Positions 15,070 to 23,116 of a stretch of 24,393 bases of DNA are shown one piece after another; positions within the stretch are counted from its first letter, which is position 1, and every line of letters starts with the position of its first letter. Where the stretch lies: the NCBI GenBank assembly GCA_023426005.1, contig JAFABO010000139.1:1-24393 (forward strand), written 5' to 3'. The position numbers and the translations under genes are program-made. The notes beneath the pieces are model-generated. The model did not search any database, was not told where the DNA came from, and saw nothing but the letters and a program-made list of their open reading frames with translations. The stretch comes from Bacillota bacterium. GTDB taxonomy: Bacteria; Bacillota; Clostridia; Acetivibrionales; DSM-1351.

Positions 15070-16845
15070 ATGAAAGAAAAGGAAACGGTCAAGGGAAAAC
15101 AGTTATTGCTGACATTTATCAGGGATCACAAATGGAGCTATGTAGCAGGTATATTGATACTGCTTTTCTCATCTTTTTGTGCCATGCTTATTCCTAAAAT
15201 ACTCGGAATAATAACTGATGGTCTTGATAGACGGAATATGGCCAGGGAACAGATATATCAGTATGTCCTGTTAATGCTGGGTGCCATTATTCTGGTGTTT
15301 ATACTCAAATACATATGGCGCTATTTGTTGATAGGCAACTGCAGAACAGTTGAATGCTATCTCAGGGATAATCTGTTCAAGCATCTCCAGACTCTTTCGG
15401 TGGATTTTTACAGCCATCACAAAACAGGAGACCTGGTGGCATATGCAATAAATGATATCCAGGCCGTAAGATTCATGTTTGGAGGAGGTTTTGTCCAGGC
15501 GCTGGACGGTATAACCATAAGCGTTGTTTCAATAATATTTATGGCCAATACCATAAATCCCATATTGACTGTCATGGCTCTGGCACCTGTGCCGGTAGCT
15601 GCCGTAATAATGGTCAGGATAGGCAAACTGATCCGTGAGAGGTTTAAAAAGGTACAGGAGGCTTTCGCCGATATTTCCGACAAGGTACAGGAAAATTTGT
15701 CGGGTATAAGAGTAATAAAGGCCTTTGCCCAGGAGCAGGAAGAGGTGCTTAACTTCACAAAATTCAGCCAGGCAAGGGTTGATACACAGATGAAGCTGAC
15801 TCAGGCATCGGCGGTCATGGGGCCAAGTGCCCAGATATGCTTCGGATTCAGTTTTTTGTTTTTTATAGTGTACGGCAGCCGCTTGGTTATGGATGGCACA
15901 ATTTCACTGGGGGACTATGTTGCATTCAATACATACATGATAACGGTAATGGGCCCTGTGATGAATATCAGCAAGATCATTGAAACCTGGCAGAGAGGTA
16001 TTGCTTCCTACAGAAGGCTCAATGAGATTTTCTGTGTGCCCCCGGCATTGGAAGAGGCCGTGAGCATTGCGGACATATGTGAGATCAAAGGCAAAATTGA
16101 AATCAGAAATTTAAGTTTTACCTATCCCGAAGCCAATAGAAGAGCATTAAAAGATATAAATATCAAATTGGAGAAGGGCAAGACTCTTGGGATCCTGGGA
16201 AAAACCGGGAGCGGTAAAACCACTCTCACAAATCTGCTTCTCAGATTGTTTGATATCAGGGACGGGCATATTTTTATCGACGGTATCGACATAAACAAAA
16301 TACCTGTGGATGTGCTCCGGGAATGCATAGGTTACGTGCCCCAGGACAACTTCCTGTTTTCTACCACCATAAAAAACAATATTGAGTTCTTTAAGCCGGT
16401 CCATTCCGACGACGAAATAGAAGAAGTATCAAAGCTCTCAGAAATATATGACAATATCATGGAGCTGCAGGAGGGTTTTGATACGGTGGTCGGTGAAAGA
16501 GGCACCACACTGTCGGGTGGACAAAAACAAAGAGTGTCCATAGCGAGGGCTCTAATAAAGGATCCTTCCATTTTAATACTGGACGACAGCCTGTCGGCCG
16601 TGGATTCCAAGACTGAGGAAACCATACTCGGCAACATCCGGGATGTACTTAAAAGCCGGACAGGAATAATAATTTCCCACAGAATATCCACTGTAATGCA
16701 TGCCGATGAGATCATTTGCCTGGAAAACGGAAGGATTGTTGAAAGGGGAACACATGCACAGCTGATGGAGCTTGAGGGAAATTACTTCAAACTGTATAAA
16801 ACGCAGACAAATCAGGCGGAAACCATTGGGGAGGTGGGTAGATGA
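15070..16845 (+). CDS. Heterodimeric ABC exporter, subunit with degenerate catalytic site
   Basis: A 591-residue half-transporter: a six-helix type 1 exporter membrane domain (~15-310) fused to a nucleotide-binding domain (~340-580). The NBD has Walker A GKTGSGKTT, the canonical signature LSGGQKQR, and Walker B LILDDS, where the catalytic Glu is replaced by Asp (Asp506). The switch His is in IIISHRIS. It overlaps the next gene by ATGA, so the two are translated together and probably form a heterodimer of the LmrCD/BmrCD/TM287-288 type, exporting drugs, lipids or peptides. ATG 15070 is preferred to 15061 because GGAAAGG is too close to the latter. The substrate is unknown. Confidence 0.93.
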   Translation: MKEKETVKGKQLLLTFIRDHKWSYVAGILILLFSSFCAMLIPKILGIITDGLDRRNMAREQIYQYVLLMLGAIILVFILKYIWRYLLIGNCRTVECYLRDNLFKHLQTLSVDFYSHHKTGDLVAYAINDIQAVRFMFGGGFVQALDGITISVVSIIFMANTINPILTVMALAPVPVAAVIMVRIGKLIRERFKKVQEAFADISDKVQENLSGIRVIKAFAQEQEEVLNFTKFSQARVDTQMKLTQASAVMGPSAQICFGFSFLFFIVYGSRLVMDGTISLGDYVAFNTYMITVMGPVMNISKIIETWQRGIASYRRLNEIFCVPPALEEAVSIADICEIKGKIEIRNLSFTYPEANRRALKDINIKLEKGKTLGILGKTGSGKTTLTNLLLRLFDIRDGHIFIDGIDINKIPVDVLRECIGYVPQDNFLFSTTIKNNIEFFKPVHSDDEIEEVSKLSEIYDNIMELQEGFDTVVGERGTTLSGGQKQRVSIARALIKDPSILILDDSLSAVDSKTEETILGNIRDVLKSRTGIIISHRISTVMHADEIICLENGRIVERGTHAQLMELEGNYFKLYKTQTNQAETIGEVGR

Positions 16846-18614
16846 ACAGCCTGGACAGGGAAAAGCAGGCCGCAGGCGGCAGCAAATTTCAGTTCTCAAG
16901 ACTTATGGGCTATTACAGGCCGTATCTGCCGCTGCTGCTTCTGAGCATGGTGCTGGTACTGGTAATAAACGCCGCGGTACTTATCAAGCCCTACATTATA
17001 AAACATGCAATAGACAGTTATATAACAAAGGGGATAAATGACCGGTCGGCTTTATGGACCATGGGAATTATATATTTTGTGATTGTAGTGGTGGGCGCCG
17101 TTTTTACCTATGCACAAAGTTATATCCTTACATATATCGGACAGAAAATAATGTTTAATATAAGAAACAGCTTGTTCACACATATTCAAAACATGTCCAT
17201 GTCTTTCTTCGACAGGAATTCCACCGGAAGGATACTCACAAGGGTAACAAATGATGTGGAGGCACTTAATGATCTGTTTTCAGGGGTTCTTGTAAATCTT
17301 TTCAGAGATTTTGTAATGGTAATTGGAATTGTAGCCACAATGGCATTTATGGATTTCAAGTTAATGCTGGTAAGTGTGAGCTGCATCCCTCTCATTATAC
17401 TGGCCACGGTCATATACCGTATTGCGGCCAGACAGAATTTTATAAGGATGAAGAGCATGATTGCCAGGATAAACGGCTTTCTTGCAGAAAACATTTCGGG
17501 TATGAAGCTGGTTCAGATATTCCACAGGGAAAAAGAGAAATACAGGGAACTTGAAGAGCTGGACAGGGAGTACTTTAAATTCAGCTTCAGAGAAATAATC
17601 TTAAATAGTTTCAGCAGGCCTCTGGTTGACATAATAAACAATCTTACAATCGCAGTGCTTATTTATTTCTGTACTGAAAGGGTTATAGGAAATACATTGG
17701 AGATAGGACTGCTATATGCCTTTATAACATATATAAAGCAGTTTTTTGATCCTATAAGTACCATCTCTGAGCAGTATACCACTATCCAGTCGGCGGTGGT
17801 GTCTTCGGGGAGGATTTTTGAAATACTTGATACCGTTGATGTTCAGGAGGATATAAATAAAGGCCGGCCACTGGGGCAGGTAAGGGGAGAAATCGAATTT
17901 AAAAATGTCTGGTTTGCCTACAATGAAGAGGAGTGGATACTCAAGGATCTGAGCTTTAAAATTGAAGCAGGTGAGACGGCAGCTTTCGTAGGTGCCACCG
18001 GCTCCGGAAAGTCAACCGTAATAAGTCTCCTTACAAGGTTCTACGATATACAGAAGGGTGAGATATTGCTGGATGGAGTCAGTATAAAGGAATTCAACCT
18101 TTTGGATTTGAGAAGGCAGGTCTCGGTGGTCCTTCAGGATGTATTCCTCTTCTCGGGGGATATATTGTCAAATATAAGATTGAATAACAGCGAAATAACG
18201 GACGGGGAAATAGAAACCGCTTCTAAGTATGTCAATGCCGACGGCTTTATTGAACAGCTGCCTGACAGATATCACGAAAAGGTAAAGGAAAGAGGGTGTA
18301 CCTTTTCAGCAGGGCAAAGGCAGCTGATTTCCTTTGCCAGGGCAATTGCCTTCAAGCCTTCCATTCTGGTTTTGGACGAGGCGACGGCAAATATTGATAC
18401 CGAAACGGAATTGGTCATACAGAATGCAATGGCTAAAATAACAAAGGGCAGAACCTCCATAATAATAGCCCACAGGCTTTCTACCATAAGAAATGCCGAC
18501 AAGATAATTGTAATACACAAGGGCAGGCTCAAGGAGATGGGCAGGCATGCCGAACTCATGGAAGCCGAAGGGGTATACAGCCGCCTTTACAGATTGCAGG
18601 TAACCAAAAAGTAA
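16842..18614 (+). CDS. Heterodimeric ABC exporter, subunit with intact catalytic Glu
   Basis: A 590-residue half-transporter with a membrane domain (~20-325) and an NBD (~350-585). Walker A is GATGSGKST, Walker B is LVLDEATANID with catalytic Glu513 intact, and the switch His is in IIAHRLS. The ABC signature is the altered FSAGQRQL. The coupling-helix region SFFDRNSTGRILTRVTNDVEAL is typical of multidrug-type exporters. Its FSAGQ faces the Asp-containing site of the partner, so one composite ATP site is degenerate and the other (LDE plus LSGGQ) is canonical. Start overlaps the previous stop (ATGA). A PadR regulator lies downstream with its own promoter and might control or sense the exporter's substrate. 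Confidence 0.93.
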   Translation: MNSLDREKQAAGGSKFQFSRLMGYYRPYLPLLLLSMVLVLVINAAVLIKPYIIKHAIDSYITKGINDRSALWTMGIIYFVIVVVGAVFTYAQSYILTYIGQKIMFNIRNSLFTHIQNMSMSFFDRNSTGRILTRVTNDVEALNDLFSGVLVNLFRDFVMVIGIVATMAFMDFKLMLVSVSCIPLIILATVIYRIAARQNFIRMKSMIARINGFLAENISGMKLVQIFHREKEKYRELEELDREYFKFSFREIILNSFSRPLVDIINNLTIAVLIYFCTERVIGNTLEIGLLYAFITYIKQFFDPISTISEQYTTIQSAVVSSGRIFEILDTVDVQEDINKGRPLGQVRGEIEFKNVWFAYNEEEWILKDLSFKIEAGETAAFVGATGSGKSTVISLLTRFYDIQKGEILLDGVSIKEFNLLDLRRQVSVVLQDVFLFSGDILSNIRLNNSEITDGEIETASKYVNADGFIEQLPDRYHEKVKERGCTFSAGQRQLISFARAIAFKPSILVLDEATANIDTETELVIQNAMAKITKGRTSIIIAHRLSTIRNADKIIVIHKGRLKEMGRHAELMEAEGVYSRLYRLQVTKK

Positions 18615-18643
18615 GAGCCGTGGATACAATTTAATGCCGGCTC
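18615..18643 (+). terminator. Weak hairpin after the exporter operon
   Basis: GAGCCG (18615-18620) and CGGCTC (18638-18643) can pair across a 17-nt loop immediately after the stop codon. No clear T-run follows, so termination would be inefficient. Confidence 0.3.
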
Positions 18644-18674
18644 CTATTTGATCATAGAAAAAAATTTACATTTA

Positions 18675-18693
18675 TACCTTGTAATACGAGGTA
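18675..18693. promoter_or_regulatory. Palindromic operator overlapping the padR -35 box
   Basis: TACCTTGTAATACGAGGTA is a near-palindrome with TACCT/AGGTA arms. It overlaps the -35 box of the padR promoter, as expected for an autoregulated PadR-family repressor. Binding is inferred, not shown. Confidence 0.55.
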
Positions 18694-18707
18694 AGCTGTA
18701 GTACAAT
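18679..18707 (+). promoter_or_regulatory. Promoter of the padR unit
   Basis: TTGTAA (18679-18684), a 17-base spacer and TACAAT (18702-18707) lie about 30 nt before the padR start, and the palindromic operator covers the -35 box. Confidence 0.6.
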
Positions 18708-18738
18708 GTAAAAAAGTGCTTATGAGGATGGTGAGATT

Positions 18739-19086
18739 GTGAACAAAGAAATGATGAAGGGGAGTATAGATATCTTATTGTTGTCCTTGATTCAGAGAGA
18801 GGATTTATATGGTTATGAATTGGCAAAAAGGCTGAAGGAAAAGAGCAGGGACCTGTATACAATGGGTGAGGGAACTCTATATCCTGCACTTCAAAGGCTT
18901 GAAAAACGGAATTCCGTAAGAGCTTATTGGGGTGAGACAGAGGGCGGGGGCAGACGGAAATATTACAGCATTACTGAGGAGGGGAAAAGGGAACTGGCTG
19001 AAAAGCTGAAGGAATGGGATATGCTTAATAATCTGATTATATCGTGCAGGGAGGGATTTTTGTGCAGCAGTTTGACGAATATATAA
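18739..19086 (+). CDS. PadR-family transcriptional regulator
   Basis: A 115-residue winged-helix regulator. MKGSIDILLLSLIQREDLYGYELAKRL is the PadR recognition domain start, followed by GEGTLYPALQRLEKR (recognition helix) and the wing EGGGRRKYYSITEEGKREL. The C-terminal dimerisation helix is short, as in the small PadR subgroup. It starts at GTG 18739 with GAGG upstream. PadR repressors usually control neighbouring transport or membrane genes and themselves. Here the protein overlaps the next gene by 25 nt and follows an ABC exporter. The inducer is unknown. Confidence 0.9.
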   Translation: MNKEMMKGSIDILLLSLIQREDLYGYELAKRLKEKSRDLYTMGEGTLYPALQRLEKRNSVRAYWGETEGGGRRKYYSITEEGKRELAEKLKEWDMLNNLIISCREGFLCSSLTNI

Positions 19087-19697
19087 ATAAAGTTATAGGG
19101 AAACTGGACATGGGTAAAGAGAAAAAAGAGGAAATGGCTGACGAATTCAGAGATCACTTGAATATGCTGAAAAAGGATTTGCTGGAAAAAGGATTGACCG
19201 AAGAGGAAGCGGCTGCCGGGGCCATAAGGATTTTCGGGGACAGCAGGCTGCTTAAGTTGCAGCTTTCAAAGAGTTCAGGCGGGTACAGGACTGTGTCAAA
19301 TGTCATATTCGGAATATCCTTTACATTCTTACTATTTTTCTGCAGTGTAAAAGTTCCGGTTCCTGGACTAAAGAGCTGGGATCAGATTGAAAACCCGGAG
19401 CTGCTTATTAACGTTATGTATGCCTTAAGTGCATTTATACTGTTTATTCCCCTTGGATATTTCATTCCCGTAATCTTCAAAAAGGCGGGAAAAGTTTTGT
19501 ATATCTCGGCTGCCGCACTTGTGCTGGGTCCTATCATGACTATGCTCACAAGTACGGGTTTCCGAGGTATAGATACTGAGCTCTTATTGCCATATATTAC
19601 TGGCGGGCTTGTTGGAAGCCTGCTGGGATTTTCCTTGTTGAAATTGGTCAACCGGGTTTCCGGCAGGTTCAAACAATTAAAAACTGCAATGAAGTAA
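19062..19697 (+). CDS. Membrane protein with permease-prefix/DUF1700-like N-terminus
   Basis: A 211-residue protein. The N-terminal ~70 residues are a soluble helical domain: FDEYINKVIGKLDMGKEKKEEMADEFRDHLNMLKKDLLEKGLTEEEAAAGAIRIFGD. This matches the prefix domain often encoded after PadR regulators. About four transmembrane segments follow, near 82-102, 115-142, 147-167 and 174-194. GTG 19062 with GGGAGGG upstream is chosen as the start; an ATG at 19044 lacks a ribosome site. The 25-nt overlap with padR implies translational coupling. PadR plus this domain architecture is a common pair in Clostridia and Bacilli, thought to sense envelope conditions or drugs; the actual function is unknown. 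Confidence 0.75.
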   Translation: MQQFDEYINKVIGKLDMGKEKKEEMADEFRDHLNMLKKDLLEKGLTEEEAAAGAIRIFGDSRLLKLQLSKSSGGYRTVSNVIFGISFTFLLFFCSVKVPVPGLKSWDQIENPELLINVMYALSAFILFIPLGYFIPVIFKKAGKVLYISAAALVLGPIMTMLTSTGFRGIDTELLLPYITGGLVGSLLGFSLLKLVNRVSGRFKQLKTAMK

Positions 19698-19719
19698 ATA
19701 AAGCATTAACTGGCTTTAT
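19698..19719. terminator. Hairpin between convergent genes
   Basis: ATAAAGC-attaactg-GCTTTAT is a perfect 7-bp stem in the 22-nt gap between the converging genes ending at 19697 (+) and 19720 (-). It could work as a weak bidirectional terminator. Confidence 0.5.
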
Positions 19720-20760
19720 CTATAGCGCTACATATTTTCCGCTTTTGTTGGAGCTGTATATTGCGTGGAGCATCTTCAGGGCTTTGATACCCTCGGAGCC
19801 GTCCAAAGGGAATTTGTTACCTTCCGCCAGCCTGCTGTAGAAATCATCGATTAAAGTCTTGTGGCTGCTGCCCCAATAAGCTTTAGCTCCGGTGGACTTG
19901 TCAACATCGGAATAGGATTCGCTCTCACCGTTGTTGTATTTTATGGTCAGGCCGTCTTCAATTTTTAAAACAGCGTTTTCGGTTACGATTTCTATCATAA
20001 CGGGAGCATTGGCACAATAGCAGTTGGTGGCATAGAACAACGCTGTAGCTCCGCTTTTAAATTGGATTGCCGCTTCGGCGGTATCTTCCACCTCTATGAC
20101 CTTCTTCAGCGCTCTTGTATCCACAGACCCCTTTATCCTGTGTATATCGCCCATAAACCACTGGAGAAGATCCAGGGTATGGATGGATTGGTTTATGAGG
20201 ACACCTCCGCCTTCCCGCTCCCAGGTGCCTCTCCAGCCTGAACCCGTATAATATTCCTCATCTCTGTACCAGGTCACAAAAGCCCTTGCACCAAGAATGT
20301 TACCGCCCTTGCCCGAGGTGAGGAAGCTTTTTGCCTTTACCGAGCTGGTATTATACCTGTTTTGAAAGCATATGCCAAGCTGCTTTCCAGTTGCAGCTGA
20401 CGTGTATATCAGTTTTTCGGCATCCGGCAGTTTTATAGCCATGGGTTTCTCAAGAATAACATGCTTTCGGTGCTCCATGGCTGCTATTGCCATATCTGCA
20501 TGGAGGTAATGGGGTGTGCAGATATGGATTACATCAATATTCTCATCTTCTAAAACCTTATTGTAATCAGTGAAAAAATTGCAGCTATATTTCTTGGAGG
20601 ACGCTTTTGCCCTGGCGGGGTCTATATCCACTACCGAAGAAAGTACGGCAAGGGGGCTTTTTATAAGAGTATCGGCATGCAGGGCATGAATGGCGCCACA
20701 GCCAATTATTGCAGCATTGAATTTACAGGAATCCTTAATGAGGTCTGTCATATTATTCAT
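19720..20760 (-). CDS. Gfo/Idh/MocA-family oxidoreductase (second copy)
   Basis: A 346-residue NAD(P)-dependent sugar or cyclitol dehydrogenase. The Rossmann fold begins NAAIIGCGAIHALHADTL; CTPHYLHADMAIAAMEHRKHVILEKPMA contains the conserved EKP lysine; the C-terminal alpha/beta domain has GGGVLINQSIHTLDLLQWF, where the His is the usual catalytic residue. The start at 20760 is chosen because AAAGGAG lies eight bases before it; the frame extends upstream to 20805 without a ribosome site. It is the third gene of a minus-strand operon and a paralogue of the gene just upstream, sharing the GGWR/SGWRGTW and GGGV motifs. The substrate is unknown. Confidence 0.9.
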   Translation of the reverse strand: MNNMTDLIKDSCKFNAAIIGCGAIHALHADTLIKSPLAVLSSVVDIDPARAKASSKKYSCNFFTDYNKVLEDENIDVIHICTPHYLHADMAIAAMEHRKHVILEKPMAIKLPDAEKLIYTSAATGKQLGICFQNRYNTSSVKAKSFLTSGKGGNILGARAFVTWYRDEEYYTGSGWRGTWEREGGGVLINQSIHTLDLLQWFMGDIHRIKGSVDTRALKKVIEVEDTAEAAIQFKSGATALFYATNCYCANAPVMIEIVTENAVLKIEDGLTIKYNNGESESYSDVDKSTGAKAYWGSSHKTLIDDFYSRLAEGNKFPLDGSEGIKALKMLHAIYSSNKSGKYVAL

Positions 20761-20801
20761 AAGCTTTCTCCTTTGACCGGTGCCGGTAGGAAATTCATTT
20801 T

Positions 20802-21971
20802 TCATTTGCTGTTAAAAGTTCCATTTACGTCTGATACCTTAACTTCGGTAACCGTTTTTTTATAAGCCGAGGTTTCGGCTTTTTCCCTGAGCTTCTCATA
20901 GTACAGGTCCTCCGGAACCGGAATCTCAACCATGTCATTGAGCCAGGAGGACAGGTATATTGCATTTGAGATCTGAAGTCCGTTTATACCCTCCTCACCT
21001 GGTGCAAGGAGAGGAGTACCATTTAAAATGCCTTCGATCCAATTGGCAATAATGCCTTTATGAGCTGTTTCAACCCCTGAAACTGGTATCTCACATTTCC
21101 ATACCTCCGGCTGGGAAAAAGGAATTGTGGTGGTTTTATTGAATTCACGTTCAGACAGCCTGTTTTTCCAAAAATTCAGCTTCCCGTCTTCAATTACTAT
21201 TTTCCCCATATCCCCGGTTATTTCAAAGCGGTTTGTTCCGGGGAAATCTCCGGTAGAGGTGATAAATACTCCGGTAGCTCCGTTTTCATATTCCACATAT
21301 GCTGTTACATCATCTTCCACTTCAATATCATGATATTTGCCGCAGCCGCAAAAGGCTCTGACACGGATTGGCATGCCGCAGGTCCATTGCCATAGATCCA
21401 GGTTGTGGGGACATTGATTGAGCATTACTCCCCCGCCTTCACCTGCCCAGGTGGCTCTCCAGCCTCCCGAATTGTAATATGCCTGGGTGCGGTACCAGTT
21501 GGTGATTATCCAGTTTGTTCTTTTGATTTCCCCCAGTTCACCTGCTTTTACAAGCTCTCTCAGCTTCAGGTACAGCGGATTTGTCCTCTGATTGTACATT
21601 ATGCCGAAAACACGGCCGCTCTCCGCGGCAGCTTCATTCATTTTTCTCACCTGTTTGGTGTATACTCCGGCAGGTTTTTCACAAAGGACGTGAAGCTGGT
21701 GTTTAAAGGCTTCAATTGACAGGGTGGGGTGATCGTAGTGGGGGACTGCAATGATAACTCCGTCAATAAGTCCTGACTGAAATAACAGCTCTGCCCTGTC
21801 AAAACGCTGTACTCCGGCATTCAAGTTTTCAGCTGCCCATTTCAACCGCTGGGGAGAGGTATCGCAAACGGCCGTGAGTTCCGCATTTGGGATTTCTCCG
21901 CTATTGAGGCAGACGGCATGGTGTGAGCCCATATTGCCTATTCCGATTACACCTATTCTTAACTTTTCCAT
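20802..21971 (-). CDS. Gfo/Idh/MocA-family oxidoreductase (first copy)
   Basis: A 389-residue NAD(P)-dependent oxidoreductase. The Rossmann motif is RIGVIGIGNMGSHHAVCL; the substrate-side lysine is in HVLCEKPAGVYTKQ; the catalytic His region reads GGGVMLNQCPHNLDLWQW. The start at 21971 follows GGAGG by six bases; the frame extends to 21992, but that part lies within the repeat C hairpin. It is 41 nt upstream of its paralogue and 63 nt downstream of a TIM-barrel isomerase. Such sets oxidise a sugar or cyclitol, rearrange it and reduce it again, but this substrate cannot be named. Confidence 0.9.
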   Translation of the reverse strand: MEKLRIGVIGIGNMGSHHAVCLNSGEIPNAELTAVCDTSPQRLKWAAENLNAGVQRFDRAELLFQSGLIDGVIIAVPHYDHPTLSIEAFKHQLHVLCEKPAGVYTKQVRKMNEAAAESGRVFGIMYNQRTNPLYLKLRELVKAGELGEIKRTNWIITNWYRTQAYYNSGGWRATWAGEGGGVMLNQCPHNLDLWQWTCGMPIRVRAFCGCGKYHDIEVEDDVTAYVEYENGATGVFITSTGDFPGTNRFEITGDMGKIVIEDGKLNFWKNRLSEREFNKTTTIPFSQPEVWKCEIPVSGVETAHKGIIANWIEGILNGTPLLAPGEEGINGLQISNAIYLSSWLNDMVEIPVPEDLYYEKLREKAETSAYKKTVTEVKVSDVNGTFNSK

Positions 21972-22010
21972 ATTGACCTCCATGAGCCACATTTGTGGCT
22001 ACAAAATAGT
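21972..22010 (-). repeat. Partial dispersed leader repeat, copy C
   Basis: Read on the minus strand this spacer has ttttgtagcc followed by AGCCACAAATGTGGCT (21985-22000). The latter is identical over 16 bases to the hairpin of copy B (12126-12141), and it is followed by GGAGG and the oxidoreductase start. The upstream half of the repeat is absent or unrecognisable. Confidence 0.6.
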
Positions 22011-22034
22011 AGCAGCAGTGTTACGCTGATACAT

Positions 22035-22796
22035 TCATATATATTGCTGAAGATATTTCAGACTTGATGCAAGGCAGTCAAAGGGATCTCTTGGACATAC
22101 ATCCTGTTCAACGGCATACCATTTGACGTTGATTTCCTTGCATACCTCTATTATGGACGGCCAGTCCAGATTACCCTCACCTATTGCGGCCATTTCCTGC
22201 TTTCCTTCCACAAAAGCCATATCCTTAAAGTGCACCACATCTATTCGGCCGGCCACTTTTTTCAGCCATTGGACCGGGCTCCCGCCGCCGGCCTGGACCC
22301 AGTATGTATCAATTTCAAAGCCCAGATATTCGGGATCGGATTCGTTTATGAGTATATCCAGGGCAGTAGAATTGCCGTACTTCTGAAATTCAAAGCTGTG
22401 GTTGTGGTATATTAGCTTAAGGCCGTGGGCCGAAAGCTTTTTGCCGAGGGCTGATGCGTCCCGGGCAAAGCTGAGGTAACCGTCTTTTGTTCTGGGATAC
22501 TCGGCCGGCATACTGCCCATGCCTGCAAACTCACAGGCCATTGTCCTGTGTTCGTCGATAACGGCAGCCGTATCATCCCTCAAGCGTTCAAAGGGATAAT
22601 GGGTGGCGCATACCTTGAGCCCCAGCCTGGAGGCTAAATCCCTGATAAACACAGGATCTGTTACTCCCAGCCCTGAAACCTGAACGGCTTTATAACCCAG
22701 AGCTTTAACCTTTTCAAAGGTTTTTTCAATTTCACCGGGGGTGCGAAGATGGCCTCGAAGAGTGAAAAGCTGCGCAGCAATTACATTATTATTCAT
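22035..22796 (-). CDS. TIM-barrel sugar phosphate isomerase/epimerase-like protein
   Basis: A 253-residue protein of the AP-endonuclease-2/xylose-isomerase-like TIM-barrel superfamily. Visible metal-ligand candidates are His and Glu in LIYHNHSFEFQKYG, Glu-Asp in YLGFEIDTYWVQAGG, His in VVHFKDMAF, and the late YAVEQDVCPRDPF. Members isomerise or epimerise sugars or inositol derivatives, or break 3-keto-glycosides. The start at 22796 follows GGAGAG; an open frame extends to 22931 but lies within the inverted-repeat element at 22814-22980 and is not native coding sequence. It is first in the operon with two Gfo/Idh/MocA oxidoreductases, divergent from an AraC regulator. Confidence 0.87.
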   Translation of the reverse strand: MNNNVIAAQLFTLRGHLRTPGEIEKTFEKVKALGYKAVQVSGLGVTDPVFIRDLASRLGLKVCATHYPFERLRDDTAAVIDEHRTMACEFAGMGSMPAEYPRTKDGYLSFARDASALGKKLSAHGLKLIYHNHSFEFQKYGNSTALDILINESDPEYLGFEIDTYWVQAGGGSPVQWLKKVAGRIDVVHFKDMAFVEGKQEMAAIGEGNLDWPSIIEVCKEINVKWYAVEQDVCPRDPFDCLASSLKYLQQYI

Positions 22797-22813
22797 GATT
22801 TCTCTCCAAACTG

Positions 22814-22980
22814 CTAGTGGTGTGTAACACCTGAAAATCATATATTGCAGGCGGTTAAATTTCCGCAGGATGCCGTTGTCGTTTTTGACAATACATATAG
22901 TATTGCCTTCGTCCTCCGCCTTGTCCTGCAAAAGTTTTCCTGACCGGACAATATACGTTTCAGATGTTACAAACCACTAG
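22814..22980. mobile_element. MITE-like element with 23-nt terminal inverted repeats
   Basis: The ends CTAGTGGTGTGTAACACCTG... (22814-22836) and its near reverse complement (22958-22980) match at 21 of 23 positions, and similarity continues inward through TATATTG. Both ends carry TA just inside CTAG, so a TA or CTAG target duplication is possible. The 121-nt interior has further nested hairpins (GCAGGA/TCCTGC, CAATAC/GTATTG, GCGG/CCGC) and no gene. It sits 17 nt before the isomerase gene, so the transcript leader of that gene must cross it or start inside it. Confidence 0.65.
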
Positions 22981-23116
22981 TTAATTTTATTAAAATACTG
23001 ACATACGATGTGTTCTTTAGTCTTATTTTATTGTAAAATTAAGAAATAAACATTGTGGTTTTGAACAAAAACATTGCTAAAGTTGACTATTTGAATGAAT
23101 GCGGAGGAGAGCTGCC

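Noticed and set aside
22797..22931. N-terminal extension of the isomerase gene
   Set aside because: The extension lies in the inverted-repeat element and lacks a ribosome site; GGAGAG and the family's normal N-terminus point to 22796.
22814..22980. A known riboswitch class upstream of the isomerase
   Set aside because: The folded leader does not show the conserved core of any riboswitch I can recognise; the terminal inverted repeats fit a small mobile element better.
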